Part shown: one piece after another, positions 13,657 to 25,020 of the stretch
Numbering within the stretch: position 1 is the first letter of the stretch
How the letters are laid out: each line of letters starts with the position of its first letter
Origin: Panax quinquefolius
Lineage: Eukaryota > Streptophyta > Magnoliopsida > Apiales > Araliaceae
Direction of reading: 5' to 3'
DNA length: 64,000 nt
NCBI GenBank assembly: GCA_020205615.1
Contig: CM035167.1
Coordinates: 60,285,023 to 60,349,022 of the forward strand
Translations under genes and position numbers: made by a program
The notes under the pieces: model-generated
Told to the model about the DNA's origin: nothing
The model's database searches: none
What the model saw: only the letters and a program-made list of their open reading frames with translations

Positions 13657-13948
13657 TTTCTATTAAAACAAAACATCTATTAGACTATTACTCAGCTTCT
13701 TTAAGTATTTTCTAATTAACTTGCCTCCATAAAAGAAATAACCACATAACAGATAACACTTTGAATAAAATAACAACTTTTATTTATTCAAAACCTTTTT
13801 GGAAAACATAAAACAATAGCATCACTGCTATCTACATTACTTTCCTGAACTACAAAAGTTTTAGGACATCATCATCATTCTCCTATCCCATGGTTACTTA
13901 ACACTAGGGATTTACACATTATTTAACCTTTCACTCATTGTACAACAA
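13657..13948 (-). other. A1 spacer between ORF0 and gag
   Basis: About 290 bp without an open frame. It is present at the same place in A2 (39386-39672) and A3 (59311-59597) and contains a shared AACAACTTTTATTTATTC stretch. In the family it lies between two ORFs of the genomic RNA, so it could hold a splice acceptor or another signal for gag expression. I see no proof of either. Confidence 0.5.
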
Positions 13949-14695
13949 CTACGATGTTCTATTAAGATACTTCTTAGCCCTATCACGTTCTTCCTCCATG
14001 ACTCGAAACATTGTCCAGCGATCTAATACATATGATGGCAGCGTCTCGAACTGAATGGGATATCCCATGACCCGATCTTGAGCTCGATTAATTGCGGTGT
14101 CAAATACTTTATCCATCTCTTCCATCTTCATCCTTTTCGTCTGTGAGTTCCTTACTGCTCTTCCAGTTCGTTGATAAGCTTCCTCGTATGCATCTTCAGC
14201 TCTTGCCCTCTTAGCAGCTTCTTCTCTCAGCTTGTTCTTTAGTTCAGCAACCATCTCGATCAACTGTTCTTTCTCTCCTTCAGTCTATATTAGTTTCTCC
14301 TCGGCGTTTGTCAGTCGTTCCTCACGACCCTGGATCTCTCTGTCTTTTTGTGTCATTGCAGTCTGTTGTTCAGCTACTATCTCCTACAACTCCTCAACTG
14401 TATCCTGAAGTTCTACGTTACGGTCATGTACCTCATCGTTTATACGGCCTGCTATCGAGTTAACTGGAATCCTTTCCTCCTCGTCCTCGTCATCATCATC
14501 CTCATGTGGTAACTCAACGGGATCCTCCTCGTCTGTCACCACATCATCATCCTCATCCTCAACTACTGTGACCAACGGAGCTGACTCCTGTGGCAGTAGT
14601 TGTTCCCAAACTACCTGAATGTCGCGAGGCTCCTCCTCTATAGGCATTTGAGGTCCCTCCTCCCTAGCCTGACTGGATTCTCCGACATTAGTCAT
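13949..14695 (-). pseudogene. A1 ORF0: acidic coiled-coil protein upstream of gag
   Basis: A 248-codon frame starting MTNVGESSQAREEGPQMP. Residues about 45-85 are dominated by Asp and Glu (EDEDDD, DDDDEDEEER). The middle is a charged, heptad-like stretch with sequences such as AELKNKLREEAAKRARAEDA. The C-terminus is conserved between copies (RAQDRVMGYPIQFETLPSYV and YLNRTS). Two TAG stops interrupt it, one after VEEL and one after EKLI, both at positions that are sense codons in A2 or A3. The same frame of 747 bp occurs at 39673-40419, and a partial copy at 59598-60133. It matches no standard retrotransposon domain. The coiled coil suggests oligomerisation, but function is unknown. Confidence 0.75.
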
Positions 14696-14888
14696 CCTGA
14701 CAACAAAGTTTTAAAGTTTTAATTATTAATCATTACTACTCGACACTCACGAGTACATAAACTATAAACACATAAGCACATAAGTGTTTTATTATTTCTT
14801 TCTTAAAACTCGATAAGAGTTATCTCCACTATCTTTTCAAAGGTTACTTCCTAAGGCTTTCCCCCCCACCTAAGGTTCATAACCTAAA

Positions 14889-14900
14889 GCTTTGATACCA
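14889..14900 (-). other. A1 primer binding site
   Basis: The minus strand reads TGGTATCAAAGC, three bases from the LTR end. It is the initiator-Met type with one mismatch, shared with B1 and B2. Confidence 0.8.
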
Positions 14901-14903
14901 ACC

Positions 14904-14945
14904 TGTGACACCCCCAAATCCAGGTACTTTGTTCCCACAGAATTG
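14904..14945 (-). repeat. A1 5' LTR stub
   Basis: Only about 42 bp of LTR remain (TGTGACACCCCCAAATCC onward). The sequence then passes into RNase H coding sequence of the opposite strand. The joint lies within AATTG, which both sides can supply. Confidence 0.85.
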
Positions 14946-15914
14946 ATAAAAGATTACGTCTGTGATATCTTATATCATCCGGGGAAGGCAAACGTAGTAG
15001 TCGACGCGTTAAGTAGGAAGGGTAGGGAAAAGCTATTAATGTTAACGACTCAGAATGAGTTAATAACATAGATGGCAAGAATGGAGCTAGAAGTTAAATT
15101 ACCGAGTGAAGCGGTAGAAATGTTATTCACAATGGAGACTCGACTAACGATAGTGGAACGAGTTAAGGAAGTACAATTAGGTAACGAGGAGTGCGAGTGA
15201 ATGAAAAAGATAATGGAGGATGAAGTAAAGACTAAGTATGACCTTGATAAAGAAGGATTACTTTGTTTTGAAGGAAGAATTTGGGTTCCAAATAATTTCG
15301 AGTTAAAAGAAGAGGTTATGAGTGAGGCCTATAGTTCGAGGTACTCGATACATCCGGGTAGCACTAAGATGTATCAAGACCTTCGACAAAACTTTTGGTG
15401 GTCAAACATGAAGAGGGAGTTAACAGAATATGTTAGTAAGTACTTAACTTGTCAGAAAGTTAAGGCTGAACACCAACGACCGAGTGGATTATTACAATCA
15501 CTAGAGATTCCAAAGTGGAAATGAGAGCATATCACGGTGGACTTTATGGTGGGACTTCCAACGATGAGGAAGGGCTACGACGCTATTTGGGTAATAGTAG
15601 ATTGGTTGACAAAATCGGCTCACTTTTTACCAATAGGAGTTAGATATAACCTAGAGCAATTGGCTAAACTGTATGTCAAAGAAATTATTTCGAGACATGG
15701 AGTACCTATTTCGATTGTGTCAGATCGTGATCCAGGATTCACGTCGAACTTTTGGAGAAGTTTGCAAGAATAACTAGGAACGCAGTTGAGGTTAAGTACA
15801 ATGTATCATCCTCAGACAGATGGACAAATTGAACGAATAATTCAAACGCTAGAAGATATTTTAAGATCTTACATTATGGATTTCAAGGGGAGTTGGGACG
15901 AACATCTGCTGTAG
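14941..15914 (+). pseudogene. pol: A4: pol fragment (end of RNase H, integrase)
   Basis: Plus-strand family A pol beginning in the RNase H tail ([16 protein letters not shown]) and running through the integrase zinc finger (H and H, then CLTCQKV near 15450) and core. The DDE residues are visible: Asp in VDFMVG (15540), Asp in SDRDPGF (about 15720) and Glu in QIERIIQ (15831). The whole fragment stays in one frame but has stops at 15069, 15198, 15522, 15771 and 15912. It ends at DEHLL, before the C-terminal domain. It lies opposite to A1, which is its neighbour, so the two cannot be one undisturbed element. Confidence 0.9.
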
Positions 15915-16307
15915 ACACTCGAAATTTTCTTTTCCTGTTACTAACCATGCAGGAGGATAAAAGCATCTTTTCATACTCCGGAGATAACCCTGGAGGACTA
16001 CAACATCAATTTCAACCCCGGAGATAGCCCCGGGAGTTCCAGTTTCCAACCCCGGAGATAACCCCGGAAAGTCGGGCTTTAACCGGAGATCGCCTGGGGA
16101 TCAAGATCAAAGCCTGGAGATAGCCCCAGGAGGTCAAGCCAACCTTAGAGATAACCCTGAGGACAGTCAAATTCAACATCAAGTCAACCTCAGAGATAAC
16201 CCTGAGAAAAGACTACTATAACTGCACAAAAATCGGAGATAACCCTTGGAGGGGCAAAATATTCATTTTGCCAACTGAACTTCAACTCACGTCAAATCAA
16301 CTCATTT
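15915..16307. repeat. Array of about eight short hairpins with covarying stems
   Basis: Units at about 15977, 16017, 16050, 16083, 16113, 16143, 16187 and 16233 share a loop AGATARCC between short inverted arms. The arms differ but stay paired: CCCGG/CCGGG, CCTGG/CCAGG, CTCAG/CTGAG, and CCTTAG/CTGAGG with one G-U pair. Units at 16083 and 16233 are weak. Spacing is 30-46 bp. No gene is recognisable. The minus strand has a short frame with SPG and PGAISG-like repeats, so a decayed coding repeat is an alternative. Confidence 0.7.
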
Positions 16308-19300
16308 TGTGACACCCCCAATTCCAGGTACTTTATTCCCACAGGATTTGGTGTTCACTTAATCAAAACATTCATTTCTAACTACCCAATTATAATAAAA
16401 TTGAATAATAAAAACCTGCCCATATAGGATTAAACTCAAATTCCCAGGTTATCTAACCTTTAACAACAATTATTCAAATGCGGAAATTTAAATAAACTTC
16501 ATTACAATCTTTAAACCAAAGTTTGAAAGTAAACTATCAAAACTATTACAAGTCTTCAGTATTTATTCATCTTTCCTTTTCCCTTACTGGTGCTAGGTAC
16601 GTCACCCGTTTCCACTTTAGCTGTAAGAAATTTTACAGGCAAGAATGAGCAAACAAGGCCCACTTGAAATAACAATAAATAAATCTTTAAACTTTTACAT
16701 CAATTGCCAATATTAGGCTCAATAGAACTGAACAATATATTCTATTAACTTTCTAAAAATTATAACATTCAATTTGAGGTCTAATGACCACCATCATCAT
16801 GTCCACAGTTATAAGTAATCTTTCAACTTTAACTTTAATCGTATAAGACTATAAGGACTCCACGTACTTAGGGGATCAACCTTCGCATAAATGTATTGTG
16901 CACAACCATTTCAACGCTAAGCGTAAACCTCTATTAAAAGAGTTGTTCATCTCAGTATTTAGAATACAAGTCTGCACCAAAGTAAGTTTGGTTTGGATAA
17001 ACTTTCAAGGTAATTGAGAATTCAACGAACATCAACTAAGGAGTAGTTGAATAAGACCAATAACGCTATACTATAGAATAATCGTGATTTGAACCAATCA
17101 TAGTAACTAAAGTCATGCATTAGGAATAATCTAATAGCATACAATTTGAATAACTATAGCATACCTTGCTTGAACAACACTAAGTCAAGGTTAATTAGAA
17201 TTGAATAATAAACATTCATAGCATATATAGTTGTGCATGCTAAACCACAAGTTAAATACAAGAATAACTTGCTCCAAATAACTTACATCATTATATTGTA
17301 ATCGAATTGAAAACGGTAATTGAATTAACAAGATAATATATTAGAGAACTTGTATCGTCATGAGTAACTAGATACAATGACTTACTCAATAATAGGCAAT
17401 CTAGCTCTACGAAAGTGTAGAAGTATCGACTTACAACAATTGTAATTGAATTTGAAAACAATAATGTACCAAATGAAATTAAACTCGCACAATGAAGTTT
17501 TGAGTTAGAGAACTTGCTCAATTATAAGAATAGAGTTAGAAAACTAGCTCAATTATAAGAATAGAGTTAGAAAACTTGCCTTTAGCACAAGCTAAACCTT
17601 ACAACTTGAATCAATACCCTATACATATGCCATATTGACATAGTTAGTCATTACCAACATTGTATATCTATGTAAACAATACATACATCATGTAGGTTGA
17701 ATTACCCATTCACATAATTAAACTATGTTAATACTAGTTAACACTTGATACATGCTCATTTATAGTTTAATACTACTGAAATCATCACATAACATCTATT
17801 TTCAAAATTTGTATACTTAAACAAAACTGCTGAAACCTAATCGTTAACTTTCATGGCTGCTTATTTCAGCCATATTGTGGCTCGGGTCACAGGCCATTTA
17901 TTGGCTACACGCGACGATAAGCGTATGAATCTTTGCGATCTTGAGATTTATCTTCTTTGGTCATACCGAGGCGCCAGACTCCAGAATCCGGCGACCAAGC
18001 TCGGCAACAGTTTGAACAAAAGCCAAATTGGCCTAAAAGCTCGAATCTAATATACTGATTAACATGTAATACACATATAGAATTCATATAAACATATTGT
18101 GCAGAATTCTAACATGTTTCTACTCATAAAATAACACAACCATCAAAGTTACAACCCCCAATTTCAATGTTTTTGGCAAAAACTCCATTTTTGATGTTTT
18201 CAATGAAAATCAACACTGTGATTTTATTTTTCAATCAAAACAGAAATTTCAAAACATCATAGTTATGATTATACATACTCTATCAATTTGCATAATCAAT
18301 TTATCAATTTAACAACTAATAAAACCTTAATTTCTATTTTAAACTAAGCCATGTTCATATATATTTTCTTGTAAACACTGTAATATATTTTCTTCCAAAA
18401 AACACATACATACATGAATTACTATATCTTTAATCATATATAAACTCATGGAATAACCTTATAATCAATAATCATACAAAACTATATACATAACAATAAT
18501 TTTTCCTTTATAAAAATTTCACAGAGAACTTTTTGGAAGAAGAAGAAAACTGGATTTTTAAAGAAAAAGGTTAAACTCCTACCTTTGATTAAGAAGATGA
18601 TGGCTACTTTTGATTATCAATTTCTTTTCTCCAATTCTTTTCTCAAACCTTCAAGGATTTCTCTCAAGTTTTCTCTCCCTTTTCTCTTTTCTTCTTCTTC
18701 TTCTCTTTTTCTTCCACTGAGTCTTTCTCTTGTTTACGTATAATAATATAACATATGTAATAATAGATATATTTAGTATAGGATTTTAACTGACATCAGT
18801 TATATTATTTTGAAAATCAAAAGTCATAAGGCTTGTTTGGCTAAGCTAATAAAAATAACACATTAACCCTTACACCTTGTTTGGCAAATCTAACTAAAAC
18901 AAATAGATTAATCCTTATACCTTGTTTGATAAAACACTATTAGATTAAAGACTTATTATGCAATAAGACATGTTTGGCAAAACTAAATTAAACTCTTTTA
19001 ATTTATTTTAATAACTCCTTTATAGCAAGGTTATTAGTCACACTTCTACTTAATTAAATAATCAATTTAATTAATTCAAATACTAATCTATTAAATTACT
19101 TTAACACATAAATCATTATCACAAAACTATAATTTCTTTATAATTATAATTTTATTTAACCAACTAATATTTTAAATTATAATTCCCCATTTAAAATATT
19201 ATAATTTATTTAAATCATTATAAGCTCTCTAGCTTACTTATTAAATTAAATTGGTATATAATCTCATAACAATTAATTTTCTTAGCTCCTTAATTATTTA

Positions 19301-19433
19301 TTCAACAAATAATTAACTAACCCACATCAACTCAAATTGAACAATTATTTATTCAACAATAAACATATCCATTAAATACTTATATAAATTAATAAATATT
19401 TAACATTACACTTTAAAATTCTAGAATGTTACA
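16308..19433 (-). mobile_element. Family A LTR, complete, minus strand
   Basis: About 3.13 kb. Read on the minus strand it starts TGTAACATTCTAGAA (right edge) and ends GGGGGTGTCACA (left edge), so both termini are present. Neither edge is followed by a primer site, purine tract or coding sequence. The flanks (CATTT and ATAGA) do not match, so it is not a simple solo insertion. A more GC-rich patch at about 17850-18010 stands out in AT-rich surroundings. Confidence 0.85.
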
Positions 19434-20878
19434 ATAGAATTGTGACAAATAACCTTGCTATAAAGGAGTTATTAAAATAAATTAAAAGAGTTTAATCTAG
19501 TTTTGCCAAACATGTCTTATTGCATATTAAGTCTTTAATCTAATGATGTTTTATCAAACAAGGTATAAGGATTAATCCATTTGTTTTAATTAAGCTTACC
19601 AAACAAGGTGTATGGATTAAAGAGTTATTTTATTAAGCCTAGCCAAACAAGCCTTGTGACTTTTGATTTTCAAAATACTATAAATGATGTCAGTTAAAAT
19701 CCTATACTTAATATATCTATTATTACTATATACGTTATATTATTCTACGTATGTTAGAGTTAGGAAGAAAGAAAACTCAGAAGAAGAAAAGGGAGAGAAG
19801 AAGAAAACTATAGGGAAATTGAGAGAAATCCTAACAGGTTTTTGATAAAAGGAATTGGAAGAAAGAATCATAGAAAGGAAAACCTTCATCATCTAGCATA
19901 CAAGGTATCATCCAAACCTTTTTCCTTAAAATTTTGTTATCTTCTTCTTCTTCCAAAGAGTCCTCTATGAAATTTTATAAAAGATAAATTGATGGTGTTT
20001 ATAGTAATATGATAAATTATTGATTATAAGATGATTTAATGAGTTTGTATATGATTATAGAGAAACTAGTTCATGTATGTATGTGTTTTGTGAAGGAAAC
20101 CATATTACAGTGTTTACATAAAAATATATATGAATATAGCTTAATTTAAAATAGAAATTAAGGTTTAATTAGTTGTTAAATTGATAAATTGATTATTGAA
20201 TTTGATAGAGTATGTATAATCATAACTATGGTGTTTTGAAATTACTGTTTTGATTGAAAAACAAAGTCACGGTGTTGATTTACATTAAAAATGTCAAAAA
20301 TGGAGTTTTTGCCAAAAACATTGAAATTGGGTGTTGAAGATTTGATGTTTATGTTATTTTATGGGTAGAAACATGTTAGAAGTCTTCATAATACGTTTAC
20401 ATGAAGTCTATGTATAAATTACATGTTAATTAGTCTATTAGATTGGAGCTTGTAGGCCAATTTAGCTTTTGTTCATGTTGTTGCCGAGCTTGGTCGCCGA
20501 AGTTCGACTTTAGGCGTCGCAGTCATGGCCCAAAGATTGCAAGTTTCAGCCATGGCTATACCAATCGATGGCTCATGACTTTCATGCAAGCGCTGACTCA
20601 ACGCCATGAATGCCAACTTTCGTAATAAGAATGTTAACTTCAATAATATGGCCTGACCACGCTTTTAAATCGTAGCCGCCAGCCATGAAAGTTAGCGAAA
20701 TTGTCCGATAGTGTACTTTTGTACACGAAATTTTAAAAAACATTATGTGATGATAGTAGGGGATCAGTAAAATATTGATTTCAAAGATTTCTACACTATG
20801 AATAATTATGTTATTAAAGATTAACTTGTGTTATAACTTGATTATGTGATTAAATAATCAAACATACATGATGAATGT
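19434..20878 (+). mobile_element. Family A LTR, plus strand, left segment (5' truncated)
   Basis: Starts directly at the end of the opposing LTR, within sequence that aligns about 385 bp inside the LTR (GTGACAAATAACCTTGCTAT at 19441 matches the reverse of 19025-19044). It continues after element B0 at 31222. Together with the minus copy it forms an inverted repeat with arms of about 2.7 kb and an unpaired centre of about 385 bp (roughly 19048-19433). Confidence 0.85.
20874..20878 (+). repeat. B0 left target-site duplication
   Basis: AATGT immediately before the TG of the 5' LTR. The same five bases follow the CA of the 3' LTR at 31222-31226. Confidence 0.9.
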
Positions 20879-21687
20879 TGTAAGACCCCAACTTTTATGA
20901 ATAAAGAATAATTTTCTCGAATTATATTTTTGAATATTATGGTATTGATTTGATATAATGTTATAGTTGTGGGTAATATTTATAAATTTTGCAAAAATCA
21001 TGAAATTGTTATATAATATTCGATTGGTCGAGGAATATTCATTTTAACAGGGAATATTCGTGCACAACGGCGAAATCATTGGTGGACCCCATAAACGAAA
21101 TTATTGTCGGATTGAGAAAACGACAAAAATACTTTATGAAAATAACGGCGGAGGTGTTACTGATTAAAACTATTGAACTACCCGTAGTAAAAGAAATGCG
21201 ATGTCTGGCGTAGTTGCACAAGATAGCACTACAGTATTGATTATTGATGCTTACGTGAGAAGTCACTCGGTTATACTCGATTATTACTACGATAATTCTT
21301 TGCATCATATCTCTCATATTATTGATTCAATTATTATTACGATATCATCTCGCATTATATGATATATTATTAAATCAATAATTGAGACGGCAAAGTTATT
21401 CATATTATTATTTGCAATATTGACAATGTCTAGAAGTTCTGACAAGGAGAGGTTTGGTCACCTAATTGCGCGCCAATAAGGAGAAATCCTTATCGGAAAG
21501 CCCCCTCTTTCCTGGGAATGACCTGGTTGTTAAATATTGTGAATTATAATATTAATGATGAATAAGTTTGTGTTGATTAAAGATGAATTTTATAGTTCCA
21601 TTGTGTTGGACTTATTTGTGTTAGTATAATTGATGTCTGGAGGATATATTGTTCAATTGGGTATTCGGGACACTTTTTGTGTTGGAG

Positions 21688-21785
21688 TACTATTCATGAG
21701 TTACTATTCATGACTTACTATTCACGAGTTACTATTCATGAGTTACTATTCACGAGTTACTATTCATGGGATACTATTCACCCGT
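21688..21785 (+). repeat. 14-bp tandem repeat, 7 copies, in B0 5' LTR
   Basis: Unit TACTATTCAYGAGT, starting at 21688 and every 14 bp to 21772. The 3' LTR of the same element has about 11 copies at 29261-29412, so copy number changed after insertion. Confidence 0.9.
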
Positions 21786-22106
21786 AAGATATATTTCTTT
21801 TCGGTCCAAATCATTTTTAGGTACAATATTATTCCATGAGGAGATGTGCTAATTTTTCAGACCGTTGGTTGAAGATATAATAGTAAATCAATATGGACCG
21901 CTGGTGGAAGTTATAATAGTAAATCAATATGGACCACTGGTGGAAGTTATAATAGTAAATCAATATGGATCATTGGTTTAAAGTTTTAATAGTAAATCAG
22001 TATGGACCATTGTTTTAAGTTTTAATAGTAAACCAATCTGGATCGTCCATTTAAAAGTAAATCAATCTGGACCGTTCATAAGTTAGTTACTATGCAATCC
22101 GTTCTT

Positions 22107-22116
22107 CTATAAATAG
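22107..22116 (+). promoter_or_regulatory. B0 5' LTR TATA box
   Basis: CTATAAATAG set in the inverted repeat CTTCTATAAATAGAAG. It is retained in the 3' LTR (29736-29745) and, reversed, in B2 (about 54008, 58068) and B3 (about 63785). Conservation across copies supports it as the core promoter. Transcription would start about 30 bp to the right. Confidence 0.7.
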
Positions 22117-22239
22117 AAGCTCATTCCTTCATTATTTCTTACGAATTCACTGAAACTCTAGAGAGAGAATTACAAGAGAACCTATAGAAAAGTATTCTGC
22201 TACTTCCCTACTCTTATATTCAGTTTCTTTTATGATAAG

Positions 22240-22620
22240 GGATGTTATTTGTTGTACTCATGAAGAGAACTTCTGTTATTCCATTATTTATTATTATGTT
22301 GGAATAACTTTTGTATCGCCAAGCTACCCTATACATGGTGACATTCTTCTAATATTTCATTCTTTATTATTACGTCGAAATATCCTGCATCATCGCGTTT
22401 ACGTTGGACTGGTTCCATTATTATTATTACGTCGAATATCCTCATCTATGCATTCTGTGGGACTGATTCCATTATTTATTATTACGCCGAAATATCCTGC
22501 CTACATGCGTTCTGTGGGACCGGTTCCATCCTTTATTATTACATTGGAATAACTTGCTTTTGCAAGCTGATCTATCGCATGCATGGTGATTTTTTGTGTT
22601 ATTCCATTCTTTATTATACT
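22240..22620 (+). repeat. Degenerate tandem repeat of about 60 bp in B0 5' LTR
   Basis: Five to six loose copies built on TTCCATTNTTTATTATTA, then a GGAATATCCT-like core, then a GCGTTTNNGNNGGACTGG-like tail. They are downstream of the TATA box, so probably in the untranslated leader. The same theme occurs at 29900-30180 and, reversed, in B2 and most clearly in B3 (63085-63530). Confidence 0.7.
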
Positions 22621-23657
22621 AAGTTGGTAAAAACATTGACTTCTATACTCCATGAAATTAGTCGAATATCCTTGATATTTGCGCTTCATCCAGTATCTTT
22701 TCATGGAAATATTCTTCTGAGCATTCTTGAATTTTACTCTACAAAAGCGATGTCGTGTTGACATTTTGGGCGTTATCATTTCCTAGATAAATTAATTCTT
22801 GAACTTGTTTTATTGAATTCTTATATCATTGTCATCATCCTCATGTTTATATTATATTGAAAGTCATCTGTGGCCTGTAGTGCATAGATGGACTTGGTAT
22901 GATTATGACCGGGATTATTCGGTATAATCATGGCCGTAATGTTACAAATGATGTGGTAAAAGTCCTCGTTGGTAGTATTGCATTGATGGACAATTGTTGG
23001 CATGATCATGACCATTAATGAATACATGAATGTCCTTGGCCCGTGGTGCATGGATAATTTGTGGTCGTTATACTAAAGAATATCCTTGGTCGTAGTGCAG
23101 GCATGATTCGATGATGTGGATTATTTATTAAAATTTGAGTCCCGATGATAAAAGTGATGAAAAACCTTTTAAATCATAGAAGATAGTAGATTTTATTCTC
23201 TACTGACTCTTCTAATGGATTGCTTGTTCATTATGCAGTTAAACTTGATGTTTGTTATATTTTATCAGTTTAACACTGTTAAAGGCTAATGATAACTTAT
23301 TCTGCATTATCTTAGTCATAATATTTCTTACTGGGCTAGTTGAGCTCACTATTTTACTTTTATTTTTCTCTTCAGAAATGAGAACGTGGCGAGGGACTAG
23401 TCGGGAAACAGAGTGATGGTCCTAGATGTTTGCATTAGTAGTCCTCACTATTCTGTGAAATAGTATGATAATAATTGTAATGAGGACTCCTTTTGAGTTT
23501 GTATACTCTCTAGTAGACAATATTTGTATTCAAACTCACAGTTCATGTTTTGTCGTATTGTATACGACAGTTGTATTATTAAGTTGTATTTGAATTTTGT
23601 ACCATGTATTTGGCGACTCAAGATGGGTGATGTATACCTATTTTGGGGACGTCACAG

Positions 23658-23670
23658 TTGGTATCAGAGC
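23658..23670 (+). other. B0 primer binding site (tRNA-iMet)
   Basis: TTGGTATCAGAGC begins two bases after the LTR end. It matches the standard plant initiator-methionine tRNA primer site. Confidence 0.95.
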
Positions 23671-23842
23671 CTAGGGATACGATCCCTAGCTAAGATGTGA
23701 GAATAGAACTAAGAGGGGAGAGACGGGAAATTCCTTCGCTAGTATGACCTACCTAAGTTTTTGGTATTTAATTGGTCGGTCATAATATACGGATAATATG
23801 TTACATGTCAATTAACCTTTTGTTTTGTGGCAGTATCTGAAA

Positions 23843-24754
23843 ATGACATCCGAGAATGTTGAGAATAGCAATGGAGCACAGGTGACCATTGATTCACCAC
23901 ATATCAATAATCAGGATAATGTGCATCAGGAAGGCGACAATCCTCATGCAAACAACAACACTGACCAAATGATGAATGATGGAATGTTCAGAGGCTTTAT
24001 GTAATTCATGCAACAGCAGGCGAGAGCGGCTCCTGTCCAAAATATAGGTGGAAACACTGGAAACTCTCGGACGGTCACCGCTAAACAGTTCAAGGAGCTG
24101 GGACCACCGGAGTTTATTGGAGAGCCAAAACCACTTAAGGCGGAAGCATGGATAAAGCAGATCACCGAGATATTTTATGTCTCGGGATGCTCCGAGGAGC
24201 AAAAGGTTTCCTTTACCGCCTTTATGTTGCGAGGAGAGGCAGATTACTGGTGGGAATCGGTAAAACGTACTCAACCTGCCGCACTGAAGATGTCTTGGGA
24301 AAAGTTCCAAGAACTATTCAACAACAAGTACTTTCCTGAAAGTATTCGTCATATAAAAGAGGTAGAATTCATCAAGTTGGAGCAAAATAATATGACTGTG
24401 TCGCAGTACGAACCCAAGTTTGCCGAGTTATCCCGGTTTACGTCCCACTTAGTGGATAATAAAGAGAGAATGACACAGATGTTTTTAAGAGATTTGAAGC
24501 CGGAGATACGTCAACATCTTATTTCTCATAAATTGTGTTTGTATTCAGATGTTTTAAATAGGGCTCAGTTAGTGGAGTGCGATAACGGGTCAACACAACC
24601 AAAGGAGAGCAGTCATCGAAGCGGTGACAACAAGCGTGGAGGGAATCAACAGGCCAGAAATGGTAACCACTTCAGAGGTAATCAGGGCCAAAACAATAAG
24701 AATGGACATTTCAAGAAGAGGAGATTCAACAATGATGGAAAGACGTCGGCCTGA
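23843..24754 (+). pseudogene. gag: B0 gag
   Basis: Capsid-nucleocapsid polyprotein. The start is the first ATG after the leader (MTSENVENSNGAQVTID). The first ~50 residues are low complexity. The capsid follows, with VTAKQFKELGPPEFIGEP, FMLRGEADYWWESVKR and LKPEIRQHLI. The tail is basic and Gly/Asn-rich (GNHFRGNQGQNNKNGHFKKR). A TAA at 24002 (codon 54; B1 has Gln here) interrupts the frame, and a TGA at 24752 ends it before the zinc knuckles. Otherwise the frame is continuous for about 250 codons. The same frame resumes after 24754 with a ruined zinc knuckle. Confidence 0.9.
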
Positions 24755-25020
24755 AAGACCCCGTTGTTAAGGAAGGAGAACGACCACCTATCATATGCTT
24801 CAAATGAGGAGGGAGGGACACATCGGTCAAAGCTAGCGATCTTAGTCAAAGCATATTATAATTATGGAAGAGAAGGTTACTTAGCCCAATTTTATCGTTC
24901 ACCAGAAGACAAGTTCAATTAGGATGGAGGCACCAAAGGCCGTCCCAGAAAAGTCAAAGCTGGTAGTCTGAGGAAGAAGCGTTTGTTGTGACCTCCCGAA
25001 AGCAAGGAACCCGAATGAGG
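24755..25020 (+). pseudogene. gag: B0 nucleocapsid zinc-knuckle remnant
   Basis: Two CCHC knuckles stood here. The first (about 24796-24835) has a stop in place of its second Cys, a frameshift, and a stop near the last Cys. In the second (24854-24895), in the gag frame, all four metal ligands read as Tyr: Y-x2-Y-x4-Y-x4-Y, with the intervening YN, GREG and LAQF preserved. B2 keeps the His and last Cys of this knuckle (REGHLARFC). The nucleocapsid of this copy could not bind zinc normally. Confidence 0.75.

Larger units (their letters stand above)
13239..14945 (-). mobile_element. A1: 5' part of a family A element
   Basis: Minus-strand fragment holding, from right to left, a 42-bp LTR stub, primer site, ORF0 and the first 139 codons of gag. 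It is cut on the left by block D and on the right by a fusion to + strand pol sequence (A4). Confidence 0.85.
20879..23656 (+). repeat. B0 5' LTR
   Basis: 2,778 bp from TGTAAGACCCC to GGGGACGTCACA. Inside are a 14-bp repeat array (21688-21785), a TATA box (22107), a series of about 60-bp degenerate repeats (22240-22620) and a GTAGTGCAT-type repeat region (22870-23100). It would supply promoter and polyadenylation signals. Small frames in it are not genes. Confidence 0.95.

Noticed and set aside
14384..14695. Acidic frame as a host nuclear protein
   Set aside because: Same frame lies at the same place, between primer site and gag, in three retrotransposon copies, so it belongs to the element.
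15861..16049. Minus-strand frame across the hairpin array
   Set aside because: It starts in repeat sequence and ends in integrase antisense; the array fits paired stems better than a protein repeat.
23657..23672. tRNA gene fragment
   Set aside because: Only the 12-13-base primer-site complement is present, at the expected distance from the LTR; no tRNA fold follows.
23894..24310. Minus-strand frame of 138 codons opposite B0 gag
   Set aside because: Antisense shadow of the capsid region; B1 has the same shadow on the opposite strand.
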